Assembly (NCBI RefSeq): GCF_005871085.1
Contig: NZ_VAUP01000031.1
Location: 124,001-188,000, forward strand
Direction of reading: 5' to 3'
Source of the DNA: Xanthobacter autotrophicus
GTDB taxonomy: Bacteria > Pseudomonadota > Alphaproteobacteria > Rhizobiales > Xanthobacteraceae
DNA: 64,000 bases
The notes below the pieces were generated by a model that had not been told where the DNA came from, made no database searches, and saw only the letters and a program-made list of their open reading frames with translations. Both the position numbers and the translations under genes were made by a program. How positions within the stretch are numbered: the first letter of the stretch is position 1; each line of letters starts with the position of its first letter. Below, piece after piece: positions 17,134 to 26,278 of the stretch.

Positions 17134-18837
17134 ATGAGCGCCAGCGCCGCCCTTCAGACCGTCGCCACCGACACCCTGGATGCCGTCGCGCTCGGCCGCA
17201 CGGCCACGGCGCGGCTCGAAGCCCTGCTGGCGGAAGCCACCTCTTTGGTGAAGGCACAGGTGACCGAGGGCGGCCGCATCTCCCCGGCGCTGATGGAGCG
17301 CGAGCAGCGTTCCACCCACGGCCTCGCGTGGCTCGCCACTTATGTCTTCTCGGTGCGCGAGCTGGTGCATTATGCCGACCGCCTCACCGAGATGGGCAAG
17401 TTCGGCGCCACCGAAAAGCTGATCGTGCAGATCGGTCTTGGCGAATATGTCGCCCAGATCCTCGGCGGCATTCCCATGAGCCAGGGCGAGATCGTCCGCC
17501 TCGGCGACCTCTATGTGTCGGATGCCACCGAGGCCGCCCTGCGCGCCGACCCGGCCATCGCGACCCTCGCGGCCAAGGGCAATACGGCGGCGAGCCGCGC
17601 GGCGCTGGCGGACATCATCCGCGGCGCCCATCCCACCGGCACCATCGGCGAAGCCGGCCTCGACGAGACCACTGAGGCCATGCGCACCGAGATGCACCGT
17701 TTCGTGGAAGCGGAGGTGGCCCCCCACGCCCACGAGTGGCATCTGAAGAACGACTATATCCCGCTGGAGATCATCACCCACCTCTCCGAGATGGGCGTGT
17801 TCGGCCTCACCATTCCGGAGGAGTTCGGCGGCCTCGGCCTGCCGAAGGAAGCCATGTGCGTGGTCACAGAGGAGCTGTCGCGCGGCTATATCGGCGTCGG
17901 CTCGCTGGGCACCCGCTCGGAGATCGCGGCGGAACTGATCCTCGCCGGCGGCACCGACGACCAGAAGGCCCATTACCTGCCCAAGCTCGCGGCCGGCGAG
18001 ATCCTGCCCACGGCGGTGTTCACCGAGCCCAACACCGGCTCGGACCTTGCCTCCCTGCGCACCCGCGCGGTGAAGGAGGGCCAAGGGGACGACGCGGTCT
18101 ACAAGGTCTCCGGCAACAAGACCTGGATCACCCATCCCGTCCGCGCCGACGTGATGACGCTGCTGGTGCGCACCAATCCGGCCGAGCCGGGCTACAAGGG
18201 CCTCAGCATCCTGCTCGCCGAGAAGCCGCGCGGAACCGACGAGAACCCGTTCCCCGCCGAGGGCATGACCGGCGGCGAGATCGAGGTGCTCGGCTATCGC
18301 GGCATGAAGGAATATGAGATCGGCTTCGACGGCTTCACCGTGCCGGCGGCCAATTTGCTCGGCGGCGAGGAGGGGCAGGGCTTCAAGCAGCTCATGACCA
18401 CCTTCGAGAGCGCCCGCATCCAGACCGCCGCCCGCGCCGTGGGCGTGGCCCAGGCGGCCATGGAGGTGGGCCTCAAATATGCCGAGGAGCGCATCCAGTT
18501 CGGCAAGGCGCTCATCCACTTCCCCCGCGTCGCCGACAAGATCGTGATGATGGCGGTGGAGACCATGATCGCCCGCCAGATCACCTACTTTGCCGCCCGC
18601 GCCAAGGATGAGGGGCGCCGCACGGATCTTGAGGCCGGCATGGCCAAGCTGCTGGGCGCCCGCGTCGCCTGGGCGGCGGCGGACAATGCGCTGCAGATCC
18701 ACGGCGGCAACGGCTTCGCTTTGGAATATCCGGTGTCGCGCATCCTGTGCGACGCGCGCATCCTCAACATCTTCGAGGGCGCGGCCGAGATCCAGGCGCA
18801 GGTGATCGCCCGCCGCCTGCTCGACGGCGGCAACTGA
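17134..18837 (+). CDS. mcd: (2S)-methylsuccinyl-CoA dehydrogenase
   Basis: A 567-residue acyl-CoA dehydrogenase with an N-terminal extension of about 160 residues ahead of the standard ACAD fold (EEFGGLGLP near 225-235, TEPNTGSDLA near 295, GNKTWITHPV near 330). The extension and length are characteristic of Mcd, the FAD enzyme that oxidises (2S)-methylsuccinyl-CoA to mesaconyl-CoA in the ethylmalonyl-CoA pathway. The catalytic base is probably E548 in NIFEGAAEIQ. GGGGAGAAAG precedes the chosen ATG. This pathway replaces the glyoxylate shunt for acetate and C1 assimilation and draws on PHB-related intermediates, in line with phaZ nearby. Its other genes (ccr, ecm, mch) are not in view. Confidence 0.85.
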   Translation: MSASAALQTVATDTLDAVALGRTATARLEALLAEATSLVKAQVTEGGRISPALMEREQRSTHGLAWLATYVFSVRELVHYADRLTEMGKFGATEKLIVQIGLGEYVAQILGGIPMSQGEIVRLGDLYVSDATEAALRADPAIATLAAKGNTAASRAALADIIRGAHPTGTIGEAGLDETTEAMRTEMHRFVEAEVAPHAHEWHLKNDYIPLEIITHLSEMGVFGLTIPEEFGGLGLPKEAMCVVTEELSRGYIGVGSLGTRSEIAAELILAGGTDDQKAHYLPKLAAGEILPTAVFTEPNTGSDLASLRTRAVKEGQGDDAVYKVSGNKTWITHPVRADVMTLLVRTNPAEPGYKGLSILLAEKPRGTDENPFPAEGMTGGEIEVLGYRGMKEYEIGFDGFTVPAANLLGGEEGQGFKQLMTTFESARIQTAARAVGVAQAAMEVGLKYAEERIQFGKALIHFPRVADKIVMMAVETMIARQITYFAARAKDEGRRTDLEAGMAKLLGARVAWAAADNALQIHGGNGFALEYPVSRILCDARILNIFEGAAEIQAQVIARRLLDGGN

Positions 18838-18865
18838 GGCCCGTCCCGTCGGACGGGTGCGGACC

Positions 18866-19312
18866 ATGAGCGAGGCCTTGGTGATCGAGGATGTCCAGCC
18901 GGCGGACGAGGCCGACTGGCTCCGGCTCTGGGCGGGCTACAACGCCTTCTATGAGGCGAGCGTCGCCCCGCAGGTCACGGACCGCACCTGGCAGCGCATG
19001 CTTGATCCCGCCTCCCCCCTGCTGGGCCGCGTCGCCCGGCGCGGCGGGGGGCTGGCGGGCTTCTCCCTCAGCGTCCTGCATGAGGGCACCTGGGTGGTGG
19101 CCCCGGTCTGCTATCTGGAGGACCTGTTCGTGGACCCCGCCTGCCGGGGCCTCGGCATCGGCCGCAGCCTGATCGCCGATCTCGTCAGCCTCGGCAAGGC
19201 GAGGGGCTGGTCGCGCCTCTATTGGCACACCCGCCGGGATAACCCGGCGCGCGCGCTCTACGACCGCTTTGTCGAGGCCGACGATTTCGTCCGCTACCGC
19301 ATGGAGCTGTGA
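18866..19312 (+). CDS. GNAT family N-acetyltransferase
   Basis: A 148-residue GNAT-fold enzyme. The acetyl-CoA-binding motif A is VCYLEDLFVDPACRGLGIGRSLIADL (Q/RxxGxG/A type), and motif B follows as YWHTRRDNPARALYDRF. The substrate cannot be told. It begins 28 bp after mcd and is probably co-transcribed, but nothing indicates a functional link. The ATG at 18866 was preferred to a GTG three codons earlier. Confidence 0.88.
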   Translation: MSEALVIEDVQPADEADWLRLWAGYNAFYEASVAPQVTDRTWQRMLDPASPLLGRVARRGGGLAGFSLSVLHEGTWVVAPVCYLEDLFVDPACRGLGIGRSLIADLVSLGKARGWSRLYWHTRRDNPARALYDRFVEADDFVRYRMEL

Positions 19313-19336
19313 CGGCTCGGGCGCCTCGTGCGGCGC

Positions 19337-20173
19337 CTATTTCAGCCGGTCGGCATTGTCTTTCGCATAGGCTTCCAGCGACCGGGGCGCGTGCCCGGTC
19401 AGGGTCTCCACGTCCGGGGTGACGGCGGAAGTCCAGCCCTCGCGCACCGGCACGAAGATGGAAGCGAGGAAGCGGGCATAGTCCTGCGGCACGCCGGCGC
19501 CGGTGAGGATGCCGACGAAGGTGTCGTCGTCGATGGGGGTGTAGGCCACCGGCCTGCCGATGACCGTGGCGAGGATCGCCGCCGCGTCCCCATAGCCCAG
19601 CGCCTCGGGTCCGGTGAGGTTGAAGGCGCGGCCGTCGAAGCGGTCGGAGGTCAGCGCCGCCGCGGCGCTTTCGGCGATGTCGCGGGTGTCGATGAAGCTG
19701 GTTTTGCCTGCTCCCGCCGGCAAGGCGATGACGCCATGGTCGAGGCCGGGCTTCCAGAAGGTGTGGAAATTGTCCGCGAACCAGTTGGGCCGCAGGATCA
19801 CATAAGGCGTGCCTGACGCCTCCAGCGCCCGCTCCACCTGCCGATAGGGGATGGCTTCGTCCGCATCGGCGCCGAGCACGCTCTGGAACACCACCTTCAC
19901 CTTGCGGGCGCTCGCGGCCTCGATCAGCGGCAGAAGCTGGCCCTTGGGGTCCATGGAGCCGGTGGGCAGCATCACGAAGGCGCTCTTCACCCCCGCGAGG
20001 GCCGGGCCGAAGGTGGCGGGATCGGCGATATCGAAGGCGACGCCCTCGGCCCCGTCCACCGCCTTGCCGGTGCGCGAGGCGGCCCTGACCCGGGCGCCCC
20101 GCGCCTTAAGCGCCTCAACCAGGGGGCGGCCCACATTGCCCGTGGCCCCGATCACCAGAATCGCGTCGCTCAT
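19337..20173 (-). CDS. NmrA-like NAD(P)-binding reductase (atypical SDR)
   Basis: A 278-residue Rossmann protein beginning MSDAILVIGATGNVGRPLVEAL, with the GATGNVG dinucleotide motif at residues 9-15. NmrA-type features follow: RAASRTG (cofactor phosphate region), LPTGSMDPKGQLLPLIEAA, and RPNWFADNFH near residue 150. The canonical YxxxK of classical SDRs is absent, as is normal for the NmrA/QOR2 group, which binds NADP(H) and may reduce quinones or act as a redox sensor. It is divergent from an HxlR regulator with paired palindromes between them, a common arrangement for electrophile- or quinone-induced reductases. Confidence 0.85.
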   Translation of the reverse strand: MSDAILVIGATGNVGRPLVEALKARGARVRAASRTGKAVDGAEGVAFDIADPATFGPALAGVKSAFVMLPTGSMDPKGQLLPLIEAASARKVKVVFQSVLGADADEAIPYRQVERALEASGTPYVILRPNWFADNFHTFWKPGLDHGVIALPAGAGKTSFIDTRDIAESAAAALTSDRFDGRAFNLTGPEALGYGDAAAILATVIGRPVAYTPIDDDTFVGILTGAGVPQDYARFLASIFVPVREGWTSAVTPDVETLTGHAPRSLEAYAKDNADRLK

Positions 20174-20200
20174 GTCCTGCTCCCGAAATGTTGCCCGATA

Positions 20201-20234
20201 GGTTTCTATTGGAAACCACGTATCAAAGAGATAC
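20201..20234. promoter_or_regulatory. Two palindromes in the divergent reductase/hxlR promoter (candidate HxlR operators)
   Basis: Two perfect inverted repeats lie side by side: GGTTTC-N5-GAAACC (20201-20217) and GTATC-N5-GATAC (20220-20234). They sit 28-61 bp upstream of the reductase start and 86-119 bp upstream of the hxlR start. HxlR-family regulators usually bind such sites next to a divergent oxidoreductase gene; binding here is inferred. Confidence 0.55.
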
Positions 20235-20319
20235 ATACAGGCCTTGCCGGTGGGCCGAAAGAGAGCACCTGAAACTCACATGGTCACCGCCGGGAAACCG
20301 GCCACCGGGTGGAGGGACA

Positions 20320-20685
20320 ATGGATCAGCCCTATGACGTCTATCAGGATCGCTGCCCCACCCGCATGGTGCTGGACCGGCTGGCGGACAAATGGGCGCTG
20401 CTGATCCTCGATCGGCTGCGGGATGGTCCGGTGCGGTTCAACCATCTGCGACGCGACATCGCCGGCATCTCGCAGAAGGTGCTGTCGCAGACCCTGAAGA
20501 AGCTGGAGCGGGACGGCCTCATCTCGCGGCAGGTGTTCCCCACCGTGCCGGTGACGGTGGAATACGCCCTCACCGGCCTCGGCCGCACCCTCACCGACAC
20601 CGTCGCCGCCCTCGCCCACTGGGCCGAGGCCAACATGGATGCCGTGCTCGCCGCCCAGAAGGCGTATGATTCCATAGCGCGGTGA
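20320..20685 (+). CDS. HxlR family winged-helix transcriptional regulator
   Basis: A 121-residue HxlR/YodB-type regulator. The conserved N-terminal cysteine is C12 in QDRCPTRMVLDRL, often the redox or electrophile sensor in this family. The winged helix follows as KWALLILDRLRDGPVRFNHLRRDIAGISQKVLSQTLKKLERDGL, then the beta-wing VPVTVEYALTGLG. GGAGGG precedes the ATG. Autoregulation and control of the divergent NmrA-like reductase are the likely functions. Confidence 0.9.
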   Translation: MDQPYDVYQDRCPTRMVLDRLADKWALLILDRLRDGPVRFNHLRRDIAGISQKVLSQTLKKLERDGLISRQVFPTVPVTVEYALTGLGRTLTDTVAALAHWAEANMDAVLAAQKAYDSIAR

Positions 20686-20704
20686 GGGGGCCGGTGCGGC
20701 GGAG

Positions 20705-20929
20705 CTAGTCCACCTCTTCTTCCGGCCCCGGCACATATTCCAGGATGTCTCCCGGCTGGCAGCCGAGGGCTTCGCAGATGCGCGCCAGCGTGTCGAACCG
20801 CACGCCCCGCACCTTGCCCGACTTCAGCAGCGAGACGTTCTGTTCGGTGATGCCGATGCGCTCGGCAAGCTCGCGCGAGCGCATCTTGCGGCGCGCCAGC
20901 ATCACATCGAGATTGACGATGATGGGCAT
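20705..20929 (-). CDS. Small XRE/Cro-type regulator (YozG-like)
   Basis: A 74-residue protein that is almost all helix-turn-helix: ELAERIGITEQNVSLLKSGKVRGVRFDTLARICEALGCQPGDILEY. Small Cro-like regulators of this kind (YozG group) are typically found next to DUF2975 membrane proteins, and such a gene lies 125 bp upstream on the same strand. Between the two sits a 107-bp dispersed repeat. The pair may be a membrane-linked regulatory module, but the signal is unknown. Confidence 0.88.
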   Translation of the reverse strand: MPIIVNLDVMLARRKMRSRELAERIGITEQNVSLLKSGKVRGVRFDTLARICEALGCQPGDILEYVPGPEEEVD

Positions 20930-20950
20930 GTTGCTCCCATTGCCCTTCGC

Positions 20951-21057
20951 ATCAGAACGTTTTCGAGCGAATTGGATACCAGTTCGCGTGAAGAAAACGC
21001 GTTAAAACAAGAATATAGGGCGATTGCCGTGAGCCAGGGCGAACGGAAAGCACTCTA
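20951..21057 (+). repeat. 107-bp dispersed repeat, copy A
   Basis: This stretch aligns without gaps, at roughly 80% identity by eye, to the reverse complement of 29551-29657. The shared core includes GCGTGAAGAAAACGCG, itself partly palindromic. One strand reads as ...WIPVRVKKTR, a peptide seen at spurious N-termini in alphaproteobacterial annotations. The right end overlaps the stop codon of the DUF2975 gene. Confidence 0.85.
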
Positions 21058-21609
21058 GACGAAGCTTGCATTTTCTTCGGCGATTCGCGCCGCCTCGCGC
21101 ATGACCGCGCCGACCCCGATGATCAGCAACCCGACGATCACCGCCACCACGTCGTGGCTCGACAGCGACACGGCGAGGGCGCGTTCGCCAGGGGGATTGC
21201 CCAGGGTGAGCGCGACGCTCAGCGCCGCGCCGGCGAACGGGCTGATCAGTCCCTGAACGGCAACCGCCGCTCCGAAGCGTTCGAGGCGGTGCGCCAGCAT
21301 CTGCGAGATGAGTTCGCCGCGTCCGAAGTCGCGGAAGATCTGGCGGACCTGCAGCAATCCATAGGCCAGGATGCCGAGCGGCACGGCGGAGATGACGAGG
21401 CCCGCGCACAGGCTCGCGCCGTCGAGCGAGACCTGGTGCCCGGCGAGCCCGAGGCGCGGCACCACCATCTGCTCCACGAGGGCCGGGCGCAGCCAGATGC
21501 CGAGGCCGGATGTCACCAGCAGCACCACCACCACGAGGGTGGCCAGGGAGAGGGCACGGCCAAGACGCACGACGCGATCGAGGCGGGGGTCGAGGGGAGG
21601 AGGAGACAT
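21055..21609 (-). CDS. DUF2975 membrane protein
   Basis: A 184-residue integral membrane protein with four hydrophobic helices (about 18-38, 62-85, 115-140 and 152-172). It also shows the DUF2975 feature of a cytosolic FRDFGRGELISQMLAHRLERFG loop, which matches the family's F..G..F....A..L...G pattern. DUF2975 proteins are generally paired with a YozG-like helix-turn-helix regulator, as here. Function unknown. Its stop codon (TAG) lies within the end of a dispersed repeat, so the C-terminus may have been set by repeat insertion. The start was chosen at MSPPPLDPRL, with AAGGAAAGC upstream. Confidence 0.82.
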   Translation of the reverse strand: MSPPPLDPRLDRVVRLGRALSLATLVVVVLLVTSGLGIWLRPALVEQMVVPRLGLAGHQVSLDGASLCAGLVISAVPLGILAYGLLQVRQIFRDFGRGELISQMLAHRLERFGAAVAVQGLISPFAGAALSVALTLGNPPGERALAVSLSSHDVVAVIVGLLIIGVGAVMREAARIAEENASFV

Positions 21610-21681
21610 GAGAGGGCTTTCCTTGACGCAATCAAAATTTATCGTAAAACAATAATAATGCAATCGTTAATGAGAATAGAT

Positions 21682-22302
21682 ATGCGTCTCGGCCGTGCCT
21701 TCGTCCGCCGCTCCCTGCTCCTGCTGTCGCTCGCTTTGTCCGTCGGCGCCTGCTCGCATGTTCCCGTCAGCAGTCTGCCGCAGCTGGCGAGCCTCGATCT
21801 CGATACGGCGGATCTCTCGGTGCTGCGCGCCGCCGTGCGGGCGCCCAAGGAGATCGCGCCGGTGCCCGGCGGCGCGTTCGTCACCATGTCCTACTGGCGG
21901 TCGGGGGAGGAGGCCCGCAAGACCACCATCCAGGCGTTGCTGGAGGTGGAGGCCGACCCGAAGGCCCTCGCCGCCCTGAAGGAGGACGAGCGCGAGGGCC
22001 TGCGCATCACCGTGTTCCGCCTGACGGAAGAGGGGCGGCGCAAGCTGGAGGCCGCCCGCAGCGAGATGCTGGCGCTCAAGTCGGACGAGCTTGCCAAGGG
22101 GCGCCGCCTCCACGGCTCCCTCGCGGTGTCCGCGGAGGGCTGCCTACGGGGCGCGCTGCCGTCCGGCCCGCTGCCGCTCAGCACCTACCTGCGGCTGAAG
22201 CCGGGCGGCAATTTCGTTCCGCTGATCCAGGACGTGGATCTGCGCACCCTCCTGGCCCAGGCCGGCTCGGACGAAACCGCCATGAAGGCCTGTCCCGGCT
22301 GA
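21682..22302 (+). CDS. Predicted lipoprotein of unknown function
   Basis: A 206-residue exported protein. The N-terminus is a signal peptide with Arg residues followed by LLLLSLALSVGAC, a lipobox with modified Cys near residue 24. The mature part mixes basic and acidic helices (KALAALKEDEREGLRITVFRLTEEGRRKLEAARSE) and ends in a short domain containing LSTYLRLKPGGNFVPLI. I recognise no family. ATGs at 21658 and 21670 are also possible; the one at 21682 gives the most normal signal peptide. It is divergent from DUF2975 and convergent with the ProX gene. Confidence 0.75.
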   Translation: MRLGRAFVRRSLLLLSLALSVGACSHVPVSSLPQLASLDLDTADLSVLRAAVRAPKEIAPVPGGAFVTMSYWRSGEEARKTTIQALLEVEADPKALAALKEDEREGLRITVFRLTEEGRRKLEAARSEMLALKSDELAKGRRLHGSLAVSAEGCLRGALPSGPLPLSTYLRLKPGGNFVPLIQDVDLRTLLAQAGSDETAMKACPG

Positions 22303-22309
22303 GGGAGCC

Positions 22310-22819
22310 TTACGCCTCCGGCGCTGGCGGGATCTCGATCACCAGGGGCTGGTGGCCGGTGAGGCGGAAGAAGGCGTCGAGCGCCTCCGGGGCGAGCGAC
22401 GTGGTGCGCTCGTTGGTGAGGGGGTGGCAGCACACCGCCTCCGCCTTCAGCAGTTCGGCATCGATGGCGATGGTCACGAGGCCAGCCACGTCATTGGCCG
22501 CGGCGAGCAGCGTCACCGATCCCGGCAGCACGCCGAGATGCTCGTAGAGCGCCTCCGCCGAGCCGAAAGAGAGCGAGCCCTTGGCTCCCAGCGGCCCCTT
22601 CAACGCCTTGATGTTGACCGGAGTGTCCTCGGCGACCGCCACCAGGAAATAGGTCTTCTTGGCGTCGCGCAGGAACAGGTTCTTGGTGTGGGCGCCGGGA
22701 ATGTCGCCGCGCAGGGCCTGGGATTCAGCCACCGTATGCACCGGCGGATGGGCGTGAGTGGTGGCGGGGATGCCGTTGTTTTCAAGCAGTTCGAGGAGCG
22801 CGTCGGGGGTCAGGGGCAT
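22310..22819 (-). CDS. Prolyl-tRNA editing deacylase, ProX/YbaK-like
   Basis: A 169-residue member of the YbaK/ProX (PrdX) family, free-standing trans-editing enzymes that hydrolyse mischarged Ala-tRNA(Pro) or Cys-tRNA(Pro). The conserved lysine segment is [19 protein letters not shown] at about 43-61, followed by [25 protein letters not shown] and the C-terminal [17 protein letters not shown]. The closest type appears to be ProXp-ala (PrdX), which has the PPVHTVAE element near residue 25. It ends seven bases from the convergent lipoprotein gene. Confidence 0.88.
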   Translation of the reverse strand: MPLTPDALLELLENNGIPATTHAHPPVHTVAESQALRGDIPGAHTKNLFLRDAKKTYFLVAVAEDTPVNIKALKGPLGAKGSLSFGSAEALYEHLGVLPGSVTLLAAANDVAGLVTIAIDAELLKAEAVCCHPLTNERTTSLAPEALDAFFRLTGHQPLVIEIPPAPEA

Positions 22820-23142
22820 CGGGGCTGTCTGGCGTGGGAGGAGGGGGCACCTGCGCCGCCCGCGCGAATCGCGGGCGAGCGACCCGTCAGGCGGTATCGC
22901 ATGGCCATGCCGCCGGGGGCTCCCGGCTGTACCCCCGCCGCGCCGCGGCGTGCAAGCGCGGGAGCTGCGGGCCAGCCATGCCGGATCGGCCCGCGCTGGC
23001 GCAGGGCAGCGCCGGAACCTGCCTCTCAAGCGTGCAGAAGCAACAGTGTTGTGCCGCTGCGTTGCTCTTTCGCTCCTGCACAAATTCCGTAAGACTAACG
23101 TCGAAAAGCGGCTGCGATCCGCTCCGGGGGAAGGGTTGCCAG
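22820..23142. other. Divergent intergenic region, proX / ppc
   Basis: A 323-bp gap. The frame of ppc stays open through much of it, but the sequence lacks PEP-carboxylase homology and a supported start there. A less GC-rich patch at about 23065-23105 is the likeliest ppc promoter zone. No operator, terminator or RNA gene is evident. Confidence 0.4.
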
Positions 23143-25914
23143 ATGACGAGTGCGGTTTGGTCCATTGAGGCGCCGGGCGACGAGGAAGTGAAGGATCGGC
23201 CCCTGCGCGAGGATATTCGCCTGCTGGGGCGCATCCTCGGCGATACGGTGCGCGAGCAGGAGGGCGAGGAGGTGTTCGATCTGGTGGAGCGCATCCGCCA
23301 GACCTCCATCCGCTTCCATCGCGACGACGACGAGGCGGCCCGCGAGGAGCTGGGCGCGCTGCTGGAGCAGCTCTCCTCCCAGCGCGCGGTGGATATCATC
23401 CGCGCCTTCAGCTATTTCTCCCACCTCGCCAACATCGCTGAGGACGAGCACCACATCCGCCGCAACCGCGCCCATGCCATCGCCGGCTCGGCGCCGCGGG
23501 CCGGGAGCCTGGCCTACTCCCTCGCCCGCGCCGAGGCGCTGGGCATCGGGCCGCAGCAGCTCACGGACTTCTTCTCCGGCGCGCACATGAGCCCGGTGCT
23601 CACCGCCCATCCCACCGAGGTGCGGCGCAAGAGCACCCTCAACCGCGAGATGGAAATCGCCGCCTTGCTGGACCGCCGCGAGCGCGTGGTGCCCACCCCG
23701 GCGGAGCAGGAGCAGGACGAGGAAACCCTGCGCCGCGCCGTGCTCACCCTGTGGCAGACCGCGCTGCTGCGCCGCATCAAGCTCACCGTGCTGGACGAGG
23801 TGGCCAACGGCCTGTCCTATTACGACTATACCTTCCTCACCGAGCTGCCGCGCCTCTACTGTTCCATCGAGGACCATGTCTCGCAGGGCGGCTCCGAGGT
23901 AGCGCTACCTTCGTTCCTGCGCATCGGCAGCTGGATCGGTGGCGACCGCGACGGCAATCCCTTCGTCACTGCCGACGTGCTGAAGGAGACCGTGCGGGTC
24001 CACCGCGACCGCATCCTCGCCCATTACGAGCAGGAGCTGACCGCGCTGGGCGCCGAATTGTCCCTCGGCGCGCGGCTTATCAAGGTTTCGCCGGAGCTGG
24101 CGGAACTGGCCGCCCGCTCCCCCGACCGCTCCCAGGAGCACCGGGAGGAGCCTTATCGCCTGGCGCTCGCCTATGTGCTCGGCCGCCTCAAGCTCACCGC
24201 CCGCCACCTGAAGGGCGAAACGGCCGAGGCGGAGGAGGCCGGCGGCCTCGCCCCTTACGAGAACGCGGCGGCGCTGAAGGCGGACCTCGACATCATCTAT
24301 GCCTCGCTCTGCGACAACGGATCCAAGGTGCTGGCGCGCGGGCGGCTCAGGTTGCTGCGGCGGGCGGTGGACTGCTTCGGCTTCCACCTCGCCTGCATCG
24401 ATCTGCGGCAAAACTCCGACGTGCACGAGCGGGTGGTGGCCGACCTGTTCGAGAAGGTGGCCCCCGGCACCAATTATGTCGGCCTCGACGAGGAGGCGCG
24501 CATCGCTCTCCTGCTCAAGGAACTGGCCACCGCCCGCCCGCTGGCCTCGCCCTTCCTCGCCTATGAGGAGGAGACCCAGTCGGAGCTCGCCATCCTGCGC
24601 ATGGCGGCCGAGGCGCACCGGGCGCTGGGGCGCGAGGTCATCCCCAACTGCATCATCTCCAAGGCCGAGGGCGTCTCCGACCTCTTGGAAGTGGCGCTGC
24701 TGCTGAAGGAGGTGGGCCTTGTCACCGCCGAGGGCACCACGGCGCTGAACATCATCCCCTTGTTCGAGACCATCGGCGACCTTCAGGTCTGCGCCAAGGT
24801 GATGGACCGGGTGTTTTCCATCCCGGCCTATCGCAAGCTGGTGTCGAGCCGCGGCGACGAGCAGGAAGTGATGCTCGGCTATTCCGACAGCAACAAGGAT
24901 GGCGGCTTCGTCACCTCCGGCTGGGAATTGTACAAGGCCGAGATCGGCCTCATCGAGGTGTTCCGCGCCCATAAGGTGCGCCTGCGCCTGTTCCACGGCC
25001 GGGGCGGCTCGGTGGGGCGCGGCGGCGGGCCGAGCTATGATGCTATCCTGGCGCAGCCGGGCGGGGCGGTGAACGGGCAGATCCGCATCACCGAGCAGGG
25101 CGAGATCATCGCCTCCAAATATTCCAACCCGGACATGGGCCGGCGCAACCTGGAGATCCTGGTCTCGGCGACGCTGGAAGCCTCCCTGCTCCAGCCCCAG
25201 TACAATGCCCCGCGCACCGAATTTCTCACCGCCATGGAGGAAATCTCGGATACCGCCTTCGGCGCCTACCGCAACCTCGTCTACGAGACCGAGGGCTTCG
25301 AGGATTATTTCTGGTCGTCCACGGTGATCAGCGAGATCGCCACCCTGAATATCGGCTCGCGGCCGGCCTCGCGGGCGAAGACGCGCTCCATCGAGAAGCT
25401 GCGGGCCATTCCGTGGGTGTTCTCCTGGGCCCAGTGCCGGCTGATGCTGCCGGCGTGGTACGGCTTCGGCTCGGCGGTGGAAGCCTTTGCCGAGCGGCGG
25501 CCCGACTATGGCCTGTCGTTTTTGCAGGCCATGTATCGCGAATGGCCGTTCTTCCGCACCCAGCTCTCCAACATGGACATGGTGCTGTCGAAGTCGTCGC
25601 TGGCCATCGCCTCGCGCTATGCGGAACTGGTGCCGGACGTGGAGCTGCGCACCAAGATCTTCGGCCGCATCCGCGCCGAATACGAGCGCACCATCAAGTA
25701 TGTCCTCGCCATCATGGGCCAGCAGAAGCTGCTGGAGGACAACCCGCTGCTCGACCGCTCCATCCGCAACCGCTTCCCCTATCTCGATCCGCTGAACCAT
25801 CTGCAGATCGAGCTGTTGCGCCAGCATCGCGCCAATTCCGGCGACGACAAGGTGCTGCACGGCATCCAGCTGTCCATCAACGGCATCTCGGCGGGCCTGC
25901 GCAACTCGGGGTGA
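23143..25914 (+). CDS. ppc: Phosphoenolpyruvate carboxylase
   Basis: A 923-residue PEP carboxylase, which makes oxaloacetate from PEP and bicarbonate. Catalytic H156 lies in [13 protein letters not shown]. The other signatures are [12 protein letters not shown] (near 265), the glycine-rich catalytic loop [14 protein letters not shown] (near 620), and the allosteric/C-terminal end [13 protein letters not shown]. Length and motifs are complete, so the enzyme should be active. It is an anaplerotic enzyme and a key step in the serine cycle of methylotrophs, which would fit with mcd, though the other serine-cycle genes are not in view. The ATG was chosen for its position at the start of homology. 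Confidence 0.97.
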   Translation: MTSAVWSIEAPGDEEVKDRPLREDIRLLGRILGDTVREQEGEEVFDLVERIRQTSIRFHRDDDEAAREELGALLEQLSSQRAVDIIRAFSYFSHLANIAEDEHHIRRNRAHAIAGSAPRAGSLAYSLARAEALGIGPQQLTDFFSGAHMSPVLTAHPTEVRRKSTLNREMEIAALLDRRERVVPTPAEQEQDEETLRRAVLTLWQTALLRRIKLTVLDEVANGLSYYDYTFLTELPRLYCSIEDHVSQGGSEVALPSFLRIGSWIGGDRDGNPFVTADVLKETVRVHRDRILAHYEQELTALGAELSLGARLIKVSPELAELAARSPDRSQEHREEPYRLALAYVLGRLKLTARHLKGETAEAEEAGGLAPYENAAALKADLDIIYASLCDNGSKVLARGRLRLLRRAVDCFGFHLACIDLRQNSDVHERVVADLFEKVAPGTNYVGLDEEARIALLLKELATARPLASPFLAYEEETQSELAILRMAAEAHRALGREVIPNCIISKAEGVSDLLEVALLLKEVGLVTAEGTTALNIIPLFETIGDLQVCAKVMDRVFSIPAYRKLVSSRGDEQEVMLGYSDSNKDGGFVTSGWELYKAEIGLIEVFRAHKVRLRLFHGRGGSVGRGGGPSYDAILAQPGGAVNGQIRITEQGEIIASKYSNPDMGRRNLEILVSATLEASLLQPQYNAPRTEFLTAMEEISDTAFGAYRNLVYETEGFEDYFWSSTVISEIATLNIGSRPASRAKTRSIEKLRAIPWVFSWAQCRLMLPAWYGFGSAVEAFAERRPDYGLSFLQAMYREWPFFRTQLSNMDMVLSKSSLAIASRYAELVPDVELRTKIFGRIRAEYERTIKYVLAIMGQQKLLEDNPLLDRSIRNRFPYLDPLNHLQIELLRQHRANSGDDKVLHGIQLSINGISAGLRNSG

Positions 25915-26278
25915 GGGGCGGGGCGGGTCCGCGAACCGCCCTCATGTCCCGGACGCATGCAGCGTTAGCGGAATGCGATCTGGGACCTAACGCAAGGGTA
26001 CTGCGCAGCAGGCAGATCCGGTATTTTTCTTGGAGATGTCTCGGTTGAGGAGGCGCTGTCGCTCCCTCTCCCGCCTGCGGGGGAGGGGAGGGGTGGGGAG
26101 GGGGCAGGCCGGTGCCGATAAACACCGGCGGTGCCGCTGGAAAGCACCTCTGCCCCCACCCTGCCCTCCCCCGCAAGCGGGAGAGGGTTCTCATCGTAAT
26201 CGGCCGAAGCAGCAGACTTTCAGACCGAGAAGCCGCCTTGTTCTCGCCCGTCGTTCCGGGAACGAACCAGCCGCCCCC
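25915..26278. repeat. Convergent intergenic region with paired palindromic repeats (copies 4 and 5)
   Basis: These 364 bp separate convergent ppc and the RND gene. Two copies of the CTCCCGC(C/T)TGCGGGGGAGG-type palindrome lie in opposite orientation (cores about 26062-26085 and 26162-26185), so the pair can form a large cruciform or transcript hairpin that may stop both genes. No gene is supported. Confidence 0.7.

Noticed and set aside
18839-18860. Hairpin CCCGTCC / GGACGGG after mcd as a terminator
   Set aside because: The stem is 7 bp, there is no T-run, and the GNAT gene starts a few bases later, so transcription probably continues.
22834-23142. Upstream extension of ppc by about 100 residues
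   Set aside because: The extension has no homology to PEP carboxylase and Arg/Ala/Cys-rich random composition; the ATG at 23143 begins the family sequence.
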